Part shown: positions 10,852 to 21,424 of the stretch, one piece after another
Layout of the letters: every line of letters starts with the position of its first letter
Position numbering within the stretch: the first letter of the stretch is position 1
Source: Anastrepha obliqua
Lineage: Eukaryota > Arthropoda > Insecta > Diptera > Tephritidae
Length of the DNA: 64,000 nucleotides
NCBI RefSeq assembly: GCF_027943255.1
Contig: NC_072897.1
Coordinates: 41,266,044 to 41,330,043, forward strand
Reading direction: 5' to 3'
Translations under genes and position numbers: made by a program
Notes under the pieces: model-generated
What the model was told of the DNA's origin: nothing
Seen by the model: the letters and a program-made list of their open reading frames with translations, nothing else
Databases searched by the model: none

Positions 10852-13270
10852 CCGTTTCGGGACGATGGGGATGTTTTTATCCCGAAGAAATTAAAAAAAT
10901 CGTATCTGTCACAATATGGAAGCGATTTGGTTCAAAACAGTCCCAAATCATTCATTATACTCTTCTCTACAAAAACAAAAATACCAGCGTTGGTTGGAGT
11001 CATCAGTTTTTTATTAAATGTCATTTTCTTAGACACGTTGTTGCGTAGATGGTATTTGTTTGGAAAAAGCTTAGAAATATAGTTACATTTTGTGCAAATA
11101 GTGCTAATCTATTGAAATAAAAAGTTTAGAATAAAGAATAACTTATTTTCCTTATAAGAAGTCAAGGTAAGTTCCGTGGGAAGAAATCATACCAAATCTG
11201 TTTATTTGTGGGATATTATTATCCCATACGTACTCATGTACATTATTTTACTTACAGAATGGAGAGACCACGCAGACTGGGTGTTTCACAAATTCAGAAC
11301 CTTTTGAATGAATCGAGTGATGAGGATGATCTGTTTGCTGATAGTGGTTCCGCATACAGTCCCAGTGAAAAAAGCAACATTGATTCAGAAGATGGAGAAA
11401 ACACACAGCCCGGCAGAGCATATGATGAAGAAATAGAAATTGATCGTGGAAATGAAAGTGCTATAGATGAAAATGATGGTGAAAATGAAAGTACTGATGA
11501 TGAAATATACGAAGTTGAACGTTTGGCAGAAGATAATGTGAATGAATGGCCTGATGATACATATATTATGGACAGACCCACAACCGACATTCAAGCCATG
11601 ATTCACTATTAGCCAAGAACGAAACCTTAGTAATGAGGGCATAACTCGTGGACTGAAACCTTTGGAGGTATTTTTCAAGCTATTGCCTAGAAGCTTTATT
11701 CATCACATAGTATATTGTACCAATGAGAGAATTAATATTCAGAATATAAGCCATGTAAAAAACAAACGAACTAGAACCGATTTTGGTGAGATCCTCATAA
11801 TTCTCGGATGCACATTTGTAATGCCATATAATCAAGTGCCTTCTTTGAAGGACTATTTTTCAAATAGCCCTTCATTGGGGAATCCGTACATAAAAAAAGC
11901 CATGTCCAGAGATCGGTTCTTACACGTTATGTCCAAACTATATTTTTCCTCGTTATCATACCAGCCTGATCCAAAACCTAAAACATATTTCATTGATGAT
12001 TTGGTCAATTGCCTCAAAAGCACCTTTCAAAAATGTAGATCCGACTCTCCATTCCAAAGCATAGATGAGTCTATGACCAAATTTTTGGGTCGCTCTACCT
12101 TGAAGCAGTATATGCCATTGAAGCCAGTGAAGAGAGGAATAAAATTATGGATGAGATGCGACAGTATGACTGGCTATACTTACGATTTTAATATATATTG
12201 CGGAAAAGAAGACAATTCGCATACATCATCCACATTAGGCGAACGCGTTATTATGAAATTGGCATCGACCATCAGATATCCTGACACTACATTGTGTTTT
12301 GTCCGTTTTTTCACGTCAACAAAATTGATAAATAATATTCCTTTTCCAGCTTTAGGTACCTGTATATCTAACAGAAAAAATTTACCTAAAGTTACTGAAA
12401 AACTAAACAGAGGAGAATATGTTTTCAAGTGTAATTCATCTGGTACTTTGGCAGTGGTTTGGCAAGATACTAAACATGTAATGCTTCTAAGCAATTGCCA
12501 TGAGGCTACAGTGGGCACCGTTCAAAGAAAACAAAAAGATGGCACCAGAGTTGATGTGACTTGTCCAGATTTAGTGAAAACATACCGAAACATTATGGGT
12601 GGCGTAGATTTGGCCGACAAAATGGTTACCCTGTATGAACTAGACCGAAAGTCTGCTAAATGGTGGCGAAACGTTTTCTTTCGGCTTATGATGACATGCA
12701 CCGTAAATGCTTGGATTATCCAGGCGGAAACAAACCATCCACGTCAGAAAAGAGAACCGTTCTTGGGATTCTTGGTAGAGCTATCCGAATGCATCATCGA
12801 CGAAGGGGGAAAAATGCGAAAATTCAGCGCAAAGTTCGAACAGGACCGGTCTCCGCAATGAAGAAAAAAATTAAACAAAATCTGGGAGATCATTTGCCAC
12901 AACGAACGAACAAGAGACAACGATGTGTAAATTGTGCTAAAAAGGGCAAAGAGAGCCGTACGAATCAGATTTGCATTGCTTGCAACTTGGCATTTTGTAA
13001 AAAATGTTTTACTCCTTGCCATCAGATATAAATATAATGTCTTATAAGATAAAATTGAATATATAAACGACAAAATAAAATGAAATCGAGTTAATTTAAG
13101 TCTAGAATTTTTAAGATGGATTTGGGATGTTTTTATCCCAGGACAATATCTCCTTTTAGGGATGCGCTAAAAATATATTATCAAATTACTTTTCTTAAAA
13201 TAGCCATAGGAGATGAAATAAACACTTTTCTTTGAGATTGTACGTCACAAAAGTTCCCGTCCCGAAACGG
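10852..13270 (+). mobile_element. piggyBac-family DNA transposon inserted in Copia
   Basis: Flanked by TTAA on both sides (10848-10851, 13271-13274). The termini are CCGTTTCGGGACG at the left and its reverse complement CGTCCCGAAACGG at the right, 13 bp. Just inside each end is a copy of GGGATGTTTTTATCCC. It is 2419 bp, close to the usual size of full piggyBac elements, and encodes a broken transposase on the plus strand. Confidence 0.92.
11259..13031 (+). pseudogene. piggyBac transposase, frameshifted and missing a catalytic aspartate
   Basis: The enzyme would cut and paste the element at TTAA sites. ATG 11259 starts an acidic N-terminal domain (MERPRRLGVSQIQ) that stops at 11612. The catalytic core continues in another frame (11662-12861) with DESMTKFLGR, GGVDLADKM and RKSAKWWRNVFF. 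The C-terminal cysteine-rich finger (CVNCAKKG, CIACNLAFCKKCF) is in a third frame, ending at 13031. At 12301-12303 the codon is GTC (Val) in CFVRFFTS, where the family has Asp in a DN/RFFTS motif, so one of the essential acidic residues is lost. Frameshifts near 11595 and 12830 also inactivate it. The start lies just after a splice-acceptor-like ttacttacag. Confidence 0.88.
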
Positions 13271-13274
13271 TTAA

Positions 13275-13714
13275 ATTAACTTCCATAGGTGTATTATACA
13301 ATTTGCTATTTTCCAAATTATATTTACTCGCTAAAGACTCTATATATTTAGTTTGATTTAGTTTCATTAATTTTTCCGGCACACTATAATCTACGGTAAT
13401 ACTTAAATATTCTTTAATTTTTCCCATGTCTTTCATTTTAAATTTTTCTGATAATTTACCTTTAATTAAATTAATCAAACCTTTACTTTTTCCACAAATT
13501 AATAAGTCATCAACGTAAATTAATAAATAAATAGTATCTTTTTCCAATTTCAAAACATATAAACAAGAATCAATATTATTTTTCTTAAATCCTAATTTTA
13601 ATAGAAAATTATCAAGGCACTCATACCAAGCTCTTGGACTTTCTCGTAAACCATACAATGCTTTATTCAACTTACAAACTTTATTCGTTCCATCTTCATA
13701 ACCTTTAGGTTGTT
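13275..13714 (-). pseudogene. Copia reverse transcriptase, C-terminal part
   Basis: Minus-strand frame with QPKGYEDGTNKV just upstream (near 13690), then LNKALYGLRESPRAWYE, NIDSCLYV and the catalytic IYVDDLL, followed by MKDMGKIKEYL and NTPMEV. This is the palm and thumb of a Copia RT. It is cut at the left by the piggyBac insertion after NTPMEVNL and at the right by a GATA-type microsatellite that replaces the preceding coding sequence. The YVDD motif itself is intact. Confidence 0.9.
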
Positions 13715-13738
13715 TAGATAGATAGATAGATAGATAAT
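13715..13738. repeat. (TAGA)n microsatellite inside Copia RT
   Basis: Six tandem TAGA units interrupt the Copia frame. On the coding strand this yields a run of ILSI/YLSI-type residues between the RT entry region and QPKGYED. The MDVKTAFLNG-like block that normally carries the first catalytic aspartate is absent, so the repeat seems to mark a deletion. Confidence 0.85.
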
Positions 13739-14910
13739 AAGATTTTTAAAGTTTGCATTTTAACTACCGGAGCATAAATATCATCAATAAATTCCTTTTG
13801 TTGAAAACCGCGTACAACTAAACGAGCTTTATATTTGTTATCAGATTTTTTCGTATATAGCCATTTCACATCAATAACTTTTTTATTTTCAGGATTTTCA
13901 ACTAACTCCCACGTATTATTATCCTTTAAACTTTTAATTTCATTATCCATTGCTATTTTCCAATTTAATTTATCTTTTGAATTTATCGCCTCCTCAAAGG
14001 TATGTGGTATATCAGTTCTACATAAGTTCGCAAAAATACAATTACTATACGCTTGACTATCATATCTATCGGGAACACTTTTTGATCTGGTAGACCTTCT
14101 CATAGTCTTATTTTTAATTTTTTCAACATTTTCTAAATTTTCAACTTTTTCAACTTTTAAATCAATGTTTTTATCATCAAGCTCATCTTTTTCATTTAAA
14201 CTTTTAAAACTATCATCGTTAAATTCATCATCAGAATTTTCTGTGTTTTCATCAAAATCAGAACTAGTTTCATTAAATTCACTCTCGCTTTCATCCATAT
14301 TTATACCGATACATTTTTCTTTTGAATTTAAAATTTCAATATTTCGAGAAACGATAATCTTGTTATTCAACAAAATACGATAACCCATGTTGTCATAACC
14401 GACCAAAATTCCCATTTCGGCTTTCTTATCCCATTTAGACTGTCGTTTTACTTCCGGCGTACGAACAAAAACCTTACTTCCATATAATCTCAAATTTGAC
14501 ACGTCTGGTTTTTTTCCAAAAAATATTTCGTATGGTGTTTTCTTTTCGATGGTATTTGTTAATGTTCTATTTTTCAAGTAAGTCGCCGCGCACACGATTT
14601 CCGGCCAATATTTTCTATCAATTTGCGCTTCGTCTAATAAACAACGCGACATGTTCATTATTGTGCGATTAAATCTTTCGGCAACCCCATTTAATTCATG
14701 AGTATACGCGGGACACGGAGAAATTACGATACCCTTACTTTTAACAAAATCATCCACGTCACTATTAATGTATTCTTTACCGTTATCGCATCTCAAATAT
14801 TTAACGCGCTTACCCATTAAATTTTCACATTCATTCACAAATCTTTTGAAAACATCACATACCTCTGCTTTCATAGTATAAACACGAGCAATTTTACTAA
14901 TATATAATTT
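13739..14910 (-). pseudogene. Copia integrase core to RT N-terminus
   Basis: On the minus strand the frame resumes after the Helitron with YRKLYISKIARVYTMKAEV, then RCDNGKEYIN, HELNGVAERFNRTIM, ETPYEIFFGKKP-like KKTPYEIFFGKKP and LRLYGSKVFV. Thirty-five residues separate the D of CDNGKE and the E of VAERFN, matching the DD35E integrase pattern. An acidic linker (about 14130-14300) leads to RT motifs NWKIAMDNEIKSL, NTWELV, VDVKWLYTKK-like IDVKWLYTKK and KARLVVRGFQQ. The first integrase aspartate region lies near the Helitron junction. The RT is lost at the microsatellite. Confidence 0.92.
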
Positions 14911-15737
14911 TCTATATATATAAATGTGAAAATCTGTCACTATATTCGCTTAAAACTCGAGAACGGCTGAACGGATTTATCTTATCTTGGTCTTGAATTA
15001 TTCGTGGAGGTCTAGGGAAGGTTTAAAAGGTGAGAAAAATTCGAATAATTGCCGGGAAAATGGTCAAAACGTGGACCCGGGTAACCTGGGGATGTGTATG
15101 TACAATATGGGTATCAAATGGAAGCTGTTGGTGAATGCTTTAGTTCAGAGTATTTCCATCCGCTCTGTGACTAGGGTCTCGAGATAGAGACCAAAACGTG
15201 GACCCTAGAATATGTTTGTACAACATGGATATCAAATGAAAGCTGTGGTTAAGTGCTTTAATACGGGTTAATTTTCATACCTATTGATGACTAGGGTCTC
15301 GAAATATATGCCAAAACGTGGACCCGCCGTGTCTTTGCACCGAATTAAACCAAACTTACACACATTGTTAAGGAGGTATTGAAGATGGTTTCCTTATAGT
15401 TTGAATACCTATTGGTAGATAGGGTCTCGAGATATAGGTCAAAACGTGGACCCGGGTAACCTTCGGACGTATATGTACAATATGGGTAGCAAATGGAAGC
15501 TGTTAATGATTTCTATAGTATAGACTATTTTTCATACCGTTCCGTGACTAGGGTCTCGAGATATAGGTCAAAACGTGGACCCGGGTAACCTTTGGTTGTG
15601 TATGTACAATATGGGTATCAAATGAAAGCTGTTGATAAGTGCTTTAATCATACTTATTGATGACTAGGGTCTCGAAATATATGCCAAAACGTGAATCCAC
15701 CGTGTATTTGCCCAGCGAAGCGGGCCGGGTTTGCTAG
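14911..15737 (+). mobile_element. Non-autonomous Helitron (copy 2) inserted in Copia integrase
   Basis: It begins around TCTATATATATAAATG (14911; the exact start is uncertain within ~10 bases because the flank is also TA-rich) and ends with stem GCCC (15710-15713)/GGGC (15722-15725), loop AGCGAAGC, and CTAG at 15734-15737 followed by T. The interior holds about six of the ~120-bp repeat units seen in the long Helitrons. The first ~150 bases differ from the 58812 copy. It splits the integrase codons between FIDD and YRKLYI. It encodes nothing. Confidence 0.85.
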
Positions 15738-16087
15738 TCATCTATAAATGAAATGAAATATTTTTCACCTTTGAAACCCACCGTTTGAAAAGGTCCACAG
15801 GCATCAGTGTGTACAATTTCTAAAATTTCTTTTGCTTTCTGTCTGTTATTTTTAAATGGTAAATTTGACATTTTAGTTTCGATGCATGTTTTACATTTCA
15901 TAAATTCACTCGTTATATCTTTAGGAATACCGTCCAATAATTGATCTTTACTTAAAATATTTAAATATTTAAAATTTACATGACCCAATAATCGATGCCA
16001 TTTTTCTTTCAGATTCATATTATTTTCATTTTTGTTCGCGATATTTACAAATTTATTTTTCTTTTTCAATACGATAATACTTCTCAT
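15738..16087 (-). pseudogene. Copia integrase zinc-binding N-terminus
   Basis: Minus-strand frame with KWHRLLGHVNFKYL (the two histidines) and CKTCIETKM (the two cysteines), forming the HHCC finger of retroviral-type integrase. GPFQTVGFKGEKYFISFIDD follows, which carries the start of the catalytic core. The frame is then broken by the Helitron. The finger is intact in sequence. Confidence 0.9.
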
Positions 16088-16122
16088 ATGATATAAACCA
16101 TTCCTTTTTACAGCAACAGCTG

Positions 16123-16880
16123 TTATTTCGTTTTTTTATTAATAATTTTTGCCAATTTATTTTCTAAAATACTTTTATTATTATTCGTAATTTTACTCAC
16201 ACTAATTAAATTCGCAGTCATATCTTTTGCAAAAAATACATTTTTCATATTAATTTCACCTTTTTTACCGAAAACATCAAAAATACTAACTACATTTCCG
16301 ACTTTTGTAGCTTTTACAACACGATTATCGCCCAAATGAATATTTATAGGATTTGTTAGAATTTCAAAATTTTCAAAATATGAATCATTGTTAATAATAT
16401 GGTCCGTACAACCACTATCGAGTAACCAATTAATTTCGCATACATTATTATTATTATTAAACTTACATTTTTGCGCTGTATTACAGTCAACTCTCGCAAT
16501 CCAAGCTCTGTTGTCTTCTTTTTGTTCTCCTTCTTGCTCGGCTTGGTGCGCGCGCATTCCTCTTTGGCCTCTGCCTCTTCCACGGTTGCCACGTCCTCGA
16601 TGCGTGCCTCTGCCTCGCGTAGATGGCCATGTTGAACTGCCGCTTGCATTTTGGTCGCCATTTTTACAATCTCGCTGAATATGACCAACTTTTCCACATT
16701 TGAAGCACTTTCTTCTATCGGACATGAATGCACTTGTAATTTTCCTCTTTTTGCATTTTTATTTCTTTCATCAAAATTTTGCTTTTTACATATTCTGCCG
16801 TTTGTTCTTCTTCTTTTAATACATCAATTAAATCGCCTATATAGCTATAGGACTCCGGCAAAGTATTCAATATATAATTC
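16123..16880 (-). pseudogene. Copia gag C-terminus and protease
   Basis: Reading from 16880 on the minus strand, the frame continues gag (YILNTLPESYSYIGDL), then MSDRRKCFKCGKVGHIQRDC (a CCHC nucleocapsid finger), an Arg/Gly-rich stretch and the aspartic protease motif WLLDSGCTDHI. The finger binds genomic RNA and the protease processes the polyprotein. A frame change separates this from the first gag half at about 16880, and another lies between 16690 and 16735. The active-site triad D-S-G is intact. Confidence 0.9.
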
Positions 16881-17298
16881 ATCTTTCTGTAATTTTTGCA
16901 CCCGCACTTTTTAAATCATTAATGCACTTTTCAAAATCGCTAAAAAATTTAGAAGCGTCATTATAATTTTTTAACTTAATTTTTTCTAACTTATTTCTGT
17001 ACACAATTTGTAAAGCCGTTGATTCTTTCAGATATAAACTATCAAATTTTTTAATCATGTCATATGCCGTTTCTTCGTCATTAATGAATTCCATTTGCTT
17101 ATTGGAAATACCGTTATAAATGAGACTTATTGCTTTCACTTCTTTTGCGTCCCATTCTTCGCCTTCTTTGTCCGTCTTTGCTCGTTCAATATTAACTGCG
17201 CACTTTTTCAACTTGAGCGACATTGTTAATCGTTTTTTCCACATGGCGTAATCTTCACCATCAAAAATAGGTATCTTGATTTCACCATTGTCAGCCAT
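16879..17298 (-). pseudogene. Copia gag N-terminal domain
   Basis: ATG at 17298 on the minus strand begins MADNGEIKIPIFDGEDYAMW, followed by KKRLTMSLKLKKC and AYDMIKKFDSLYLKEST, the usual UBN2-type Copia capsid domain. The frame ends early at 16879, where a one-base slip leads into YILNTLPES of the next frame. Upstream (17299-17340) is the element's short leader before the mariner insertion. Confidence 0.9.
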
Positions 17299-17342
17299 TT
17301 GTATTGTAAAACTTTCTCGAATTTTCTGACATAGAAAAACTA

Positions 17343-18654
17343 CAGGGTGGCTGATGAATTTTGCTACATTAAGAAACTCAAATAACTTTTTTTTTAGTGT
17401 ATGGAATTCATTTATTTTTTTTTCAAGCTGAAGGTCATTAAATTTTATTAAATGTAGCTTAACTAGTTTTAAAAATAATTGAATTTAAATGCCCCCCATG
17501 CTCGTTGACACAAGTGCGGCATCTTAGTAAAAAGTTGTTCATTGCTGCTTTGAGAGTTGCGACAGGAATAGCCGCAATTGTTGCCGAATGGATTGTTTTA
17601 GTTCATCCAAATTTGTTGGTTTTGTTTTATAAACTTCTTGTTTACATAAACCCCACAAGAAAAAGTCAGGTGCAGTAAGGTCAGGCGACCTGGGGGGCCA
17701 ACGAAATTCGGAGTTTCTTGAAATCAGTTTATTGGGAAATTTTCGTCGCAACTCTGTCATAACAGTCTGGGCTATGTGAGACGTTGCCCCATCCTGTTGA
17801 AACCACACAGAGTTGAAAGGAATTCTCTTTCGGCGTAGTTCTGGATAGAAAAATTCTTTCAGCATTTTCAAATAACGGTCTCCAGTAACCGTAACGGTGT
17901 GACCATTTTCTTCAAAAAAATAAGGCCCGACAATACAGCGTGAAGAAACCGCACACCACACTGTCACGCGAAGAGGATGCAATTCCGTCTCGTGGAGTAT
18001 CTGTGGGTTAGAAGTACTCCATATTCGACAATTTTGTTTGTTCACATTGCCGTTTAAATCGAAATGGGCCTCATCAGACATGAAAAGGCAGTTTAACATG
18101 TTTTGGTCTTCTTCCACCATTTGCAGGATCTTCTGGCAAAATTCCAAGCGAATCGGCAAGTCTGCTGCATTCAGCTTGTTAACCATTTGAATTTTGTAGG
18201 GAAATAAGTCTAAATCTTTGTGCATTATTGTTTGCAAAGACTGTCGGCTGACACTAAATTGAGCAGATAAGCATCTTGTTGAAACCCTTGGATTGCTTTG
18301 TATAGCTGCAGCTACAGCAGCGATCGTTTCCTCCGTCCGAACTGGTGGGTTTCGATGATAAGGCCTTCTTGCGACTGTTCCTTGCTCAGCAAGATTATTC
18401 ACCAGTCTCATTATGGTCCATCTGCTCGGGGGATCGCCGCCAAACATCCGCCTGTACTCTCTCTGTACCAAAACTACTGACTCCAGTGCGTGATAGCGGC
18501 GGACTATCCAAATTCTTGTTTGCGTGTCCCAGTTATCCATTTTAATAAATTTTAAAGATCAATCTGCAAATTAAAACAAAAATGGAACAGATAACTTAAA
18601 AAGAAAAAAAGTTATTCAATTTTTTTTTGGTAGCGGCTTTCATCAGCCACCCTG
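17343..18654 (-). mobile_element. DD41D (rosa-type) mariner-superfamily transposon, copy 1
   Basis: 1312 bp flanked by TA duplications (17341-17342, 18655-18656). The inverted ends share CAGGGTGGCTGATGAA. It sits in the Copia leader between gag and the primer-binding site. A second copy of the same length lies in opposite orientation at 56751-58062. High identity of the two suggests recent movement. Confidence 0.93.
17539..18540 (-). pseudogene. DD41D transposase, C-terminal frameshift
   Basis: ATG at 18540 (minus strand). Helix-turn-helix DNA-binding regions occupy roughly residues 1-120. The catalytic aspartates are in MSDEAHF (D156), FQQDGATSH (D250) and LTAPDFFLWG (D292), with 41 residues between the last two, hence DD41D. 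I remember this signature from the 'rosa' group of fruit flies. The frame is open for 333 aa, but a single base is missing near 17580 relative to the copy at 57820 (cgg versus cggg), so the last ~40 residues are replaced by a short unrelated tail ending in LSQLSKQQ. The catalytic core is intact. Confidence 0.93.
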
Positions 18655-18750
18655 TATTATCACTCGTGCTTTCTGACATACACGGGATTACTTTATTTTT
18701 ATAAAAAACGGTACCACTGAAAACTTTTTAACCACCTAACCAAAACCTTG

Positions 18751-18762
18751 CTCTGCTACCAT
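18751..18762 (-). other. Copia primer-binding site (initiator tRNA-Met type)
   Basis: The minus strand reads TGGTAGCAGAGC, complementary to the 3' end expected of insect initiator tRNA-Met, and abuts the LTR. This is where minus-strand DNA synthesis would be primed. Confidence 0.8.
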
Positions 18763-19094
18763 GTTGAGATATTGGTGTGGTTAGGTAGTGAAATAAACAT
18801 ATAAATATAAACTATTAATTATATTTATTTATTAATATTAATAAAGAGCGCGTGCGGGCGCTTGCTCTTTACTAGCCGGGTGCTCGATCCAATCTAATCT
18901 GTCTCAACGGCAATGACAAGCGGCCAAGCAGAGTGACGATATCCCCACTTACTCACTTCATACATATATACATATATAGATAGATAAGCGCAGAACGCAA
19001 CTGCGCAACTTGTATGTATAACATATGATGTATCAATATAATATATAATATATACCGTGTAATATAAATGTATATACCTTACACATTGTCAACA
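18763..19094 (-). repeat. Copia 5' LTR (332 bp)
   Basis: Bounded by TGTTGA (18763) and TCAACA (ends 19094), a six-base inverted pair in the TG...CA form. Just inside its left edge is a hairpin-forming AAGAGC...GCTCTT around 18842-18870. It abuts the primer-binding site on one side and Gypsy DNA on the other. No partner LTR is found at the left side of the element. Confidence 0.85.
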
Positions 19095-19138
19095 ATTTGA
19101 TTTACGGTATAAGGTCCCCAATAGCTAATTTTTCAGAA

Positions 19139-19315
19139 ATGGGAAAAACTTTATCAAAAGTTGATAAACCCAATGCCAATGTAGTAAACGAAGTAGTCGT
19201 TAATACTGGCTTAAATTTAATCGAAATTAGTTTAATTATAATCACGGTAATAACCTTATTAATATTAGCATTAAAATTATATGCTATGCATAATAAAAAA
19301 TTGAAGAAAAGATAA
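19139..19315 (+). CDS. 58-aa putative myristoylated membrane protein in a Gypsy remnant
   Basis: ATG 19139 gives MGKTLSKVDKPN at the start, a good N-myristoylation context. There is one hydrophobic segment (about residues 24-46, LIEISLIIITVITLLILALK) and a basic tail HNKKLKKR. It would sit on a membrane facing the cytoplasm. I do not recognise the family with confidence. Its place in the 5' part of a Gypsy element before the RNase H scar suggests an accessory or leader ORF rather than envelope. It could also be a remnant joined by deletion. No stop or frameshift is seen inside it. Confidence 0.45.
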   Translation: MGKTLSKVDKPNANVVNEVVVNTGLNLIEISLIIITVITLLILALKLYAMHNKKLKKR

Positions 19316-20830
19316 TCACGTTGCGGACGCTTTGTCTCGCATTACAATCAATGACTTAAAAGGAATAAATGAAAACAATCAAAATATATACAAAATAGTG
19401 ACTAGATCAATGTCGAAAAATAACAGCAGTCCAACTACACAACAGCACATTAAAACATATGATAAGCCCAAAATATATGTCCCAATTAATAACACTGACG
19501 TCAGGAAATACAACAAATTAAAGATTACACCCACACGATGTTACATCAAACGAGGAAAATCTATAATGGCATATATAAAAATTGATGACTTATTTGTTAA
19601 TGGGAAAATTGACTTAGGACAATTCTTCTCTAGGCTCGACGAAGTGGCCGACAAATATGGCATTAATAATTTACAAGTGGCACCTAGCGAGAAAATTTTC
19701 GAATTTGTCTCGATTAATGATTTTAAAAATAAGGGCAATATGATATTAAATAAAGTAAAAGTAGCGCTACTGAATGAGGTGACCCACATTAATGATGCTA
19801 AAACTGTAATGGACATTCTAAAAAGATACCACGATGACTCTATAGAAGGCGGTCATTGCGGAATTTTCAGAACACTCATGAAAATTAAAAGACATTACTT
19901 CTGGAATAAAATGTCAAAAGATGTTGCTAAGTACGTAAAAACTTGCGAAAAATGCCAAAAAACCAAAATAACAAAGCATTTAAAAAGCCCAATGACTATA
20001 ACACAAACACCTACAGGTACATTTGATATAGTCTTTGTAGACACAATAGGCCCACTACCTACAACAATTAATGGTAATACTTATGCAGTCACAATAATAT
20101 GCGACATGACAAAATATTTAGTCACGATACCCATCCAAGACAAAAATGCCAAGACAGTTGCGAAAGCAATATTTGAAAAGTTTATTCTTACCTACGGTCC
20201 AATGAAGACGTTCATTTCGGACATGGGTACAGAATACAAAAATTCAATACTAACAGAGCTATATGAATTGCTAAAAATAGAGAAACTTAATTCAACTGCT
20301 TACCACCACCAAACACTAGGAGTAATAGAAAGATCACATGCCATGGTAAAACTTTCAATCAATACGTAAGATCTTACATATCGATTGACAAAAACGACTG
20401 GGATGAGTGGCTACAATACTTCACATACTGTTTTAACACCACTCCTTCTACAGTGCATGACTATTGTCCGTATGAATTAGTTTTTGGAAAAACACCAAAC
20501 ATGTTTCAGCAGTTCACAAATGTAGACCAAATTACTCCATTATATAACATAGATAACTACGCTAGAGAAGTAAGATTTAGGCTAGAGGTAGCACATAAAA
20601 GAGCTCGCAATATGATAGACATAGCTAAAATTAAGCAAAAAACATTTTATGATAAAACTAGTTTAGATCACAATTTTAGCATAGGCAATTTAGTTTTACT
20701 TAGGATTGAAGTGGCCCATAAACTGGAACCCCAATATTGTGGGCCTTATACTATTAAATCAATAGATAATAAAAATAATGTTACTATAGTCGAAGTTATC
20801 TTTAAAAGAACAAATAGTTCACAAAAATAG
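19310..20830 (+). pseudogene. Gypsy RNase H tail and integrase, one frameshift
   Basis: The frame begins with NHVADALSR, the standard close of Gypsy RNase H. The integrase finger is HDDSIEGGHCGIF...CEKCQ. The core has VFVDTIGPL, FISDMGTEYKN and LGVIERSH; 35 residues separate the D of SDMG and the E of VIER, so DD35E is intact. Near 20350 the frame slips; the next frame carries WDEWLQYFTYCFNTTPS, YELVFGKTP and the CGPYTIKSID (GPY/F-type) module that ends at 20830. An active enzyme would join the cDNA to the chromosome. Confidence 0.92.
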
Positions 20831-21007
20831 GCTTAAGATTTATCAACAATAATTAGTTTATAGACGCGTCTAAACTAAAATAAAAAAAATTAATACAATA
20901 TATACATATATATAAAATTAAGATTACTCTTATGTACATATTTTTATTTTAACAATTCAATGTAAAAGAATGTTCATACACAAAAAAAGTTGTATGAGCA
21001 TTCTTCT

Positions 21008-21019
21008 GAAGAAGGGAGG
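21008..21019 (+). other. Polypurine tract
   Basis: GAAGAAGGGAGG lies directly before the TG of the LTR, where plus-strand DNA synthesis would be primed. Confidence 0.75.
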
Positions 21020-21419
21020 TGTAGTATGATTATAAGTCGGATATGCCTTAACATTAATATTCATAAACATTTATTGTTTTGTTTTGGTTTTTTATTTATT
21101 GTCCACTTATGCATTCACTTTGCTGTGCCGTTTAAATAGTATCATATTTCTTAAAAGGTTCATTACACTTGAAACTAAATGCAAACATAGCTAACGTAAT
21201 TCTTTTATGTGTGGCGCGTGAATGCTAGAATCATATTACATAAGTAAACACCGAAAAATTGTTATTGGTTTGCATTGACTAAAATTCCTATAAAAACGCT
21301 TGTACGTAGTATGTAAGAGACAAGTAATAAAACAATTACTTTACAAGCTGGATGCCCAGCTTGAAGTAATAAAATTCAATAAATGAAATCAAAATTACTT
21401 TAATAATCATTTCATTACA
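21020..21419 (+). repeat. Gypsy 3' LTR (about 400 bp)
   Basis: Begins TGTAGTATGATTATAAG after the purine tract and ends ATTTCATTACA. It contains CTATAAAAACGC (about 21290), a likely TATA box, and AATAAA signals near 21327 and 21380. No matching 5' LTR is in the window, so the right boundary is less certain than the left. Confidence 0.7.
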
Positions 21420-21424
21420 ATCAC

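Larger units (their letters stand above)
10063..19094 (-). mobile_element. Copia-superfamily LTR retrotransposon, one LTR, three later insertions
   Basis: Reading the minus strand from 19094 leftwards gives LTR, primer-binding site, gag, zinc knuckle, protease, integrase, RT and RNase H: the Copia order, with integrase before RT. The body is split by a mariner (17343-18654), a Helitron (14911-15737) and a piggyBac (10852-13270). The 3' LTR is missing; after the RNase H stop only ~87 bases remain before the Helitron end at 10062. Several frame changes show it is dead. Confidence 0.9.
19095..21419 (+). mobile_element. Gypsy-superfamily element, 3' part with LTR
   Basis: Starts abruptly at the Copia LTR. 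It contains a short membrane-protein frame, the end of RNase H, integrase, a purine tract and a 3' LTR. The gag, protease and RT are absent, and the junction at 19310 joins the small frame directly to the RNase H end. An internal deletion is likely. Confidence 0.8.

Noticed and set aside
18842..18870. Hairpin AAGAGC...GCTCTT as a transcription terminator
   Set aside because: It lies in a Copia LTR of a eukaryote; an LTR structural or poly(A)-region role is more plausible, and no bacterial-type terminator is expected.
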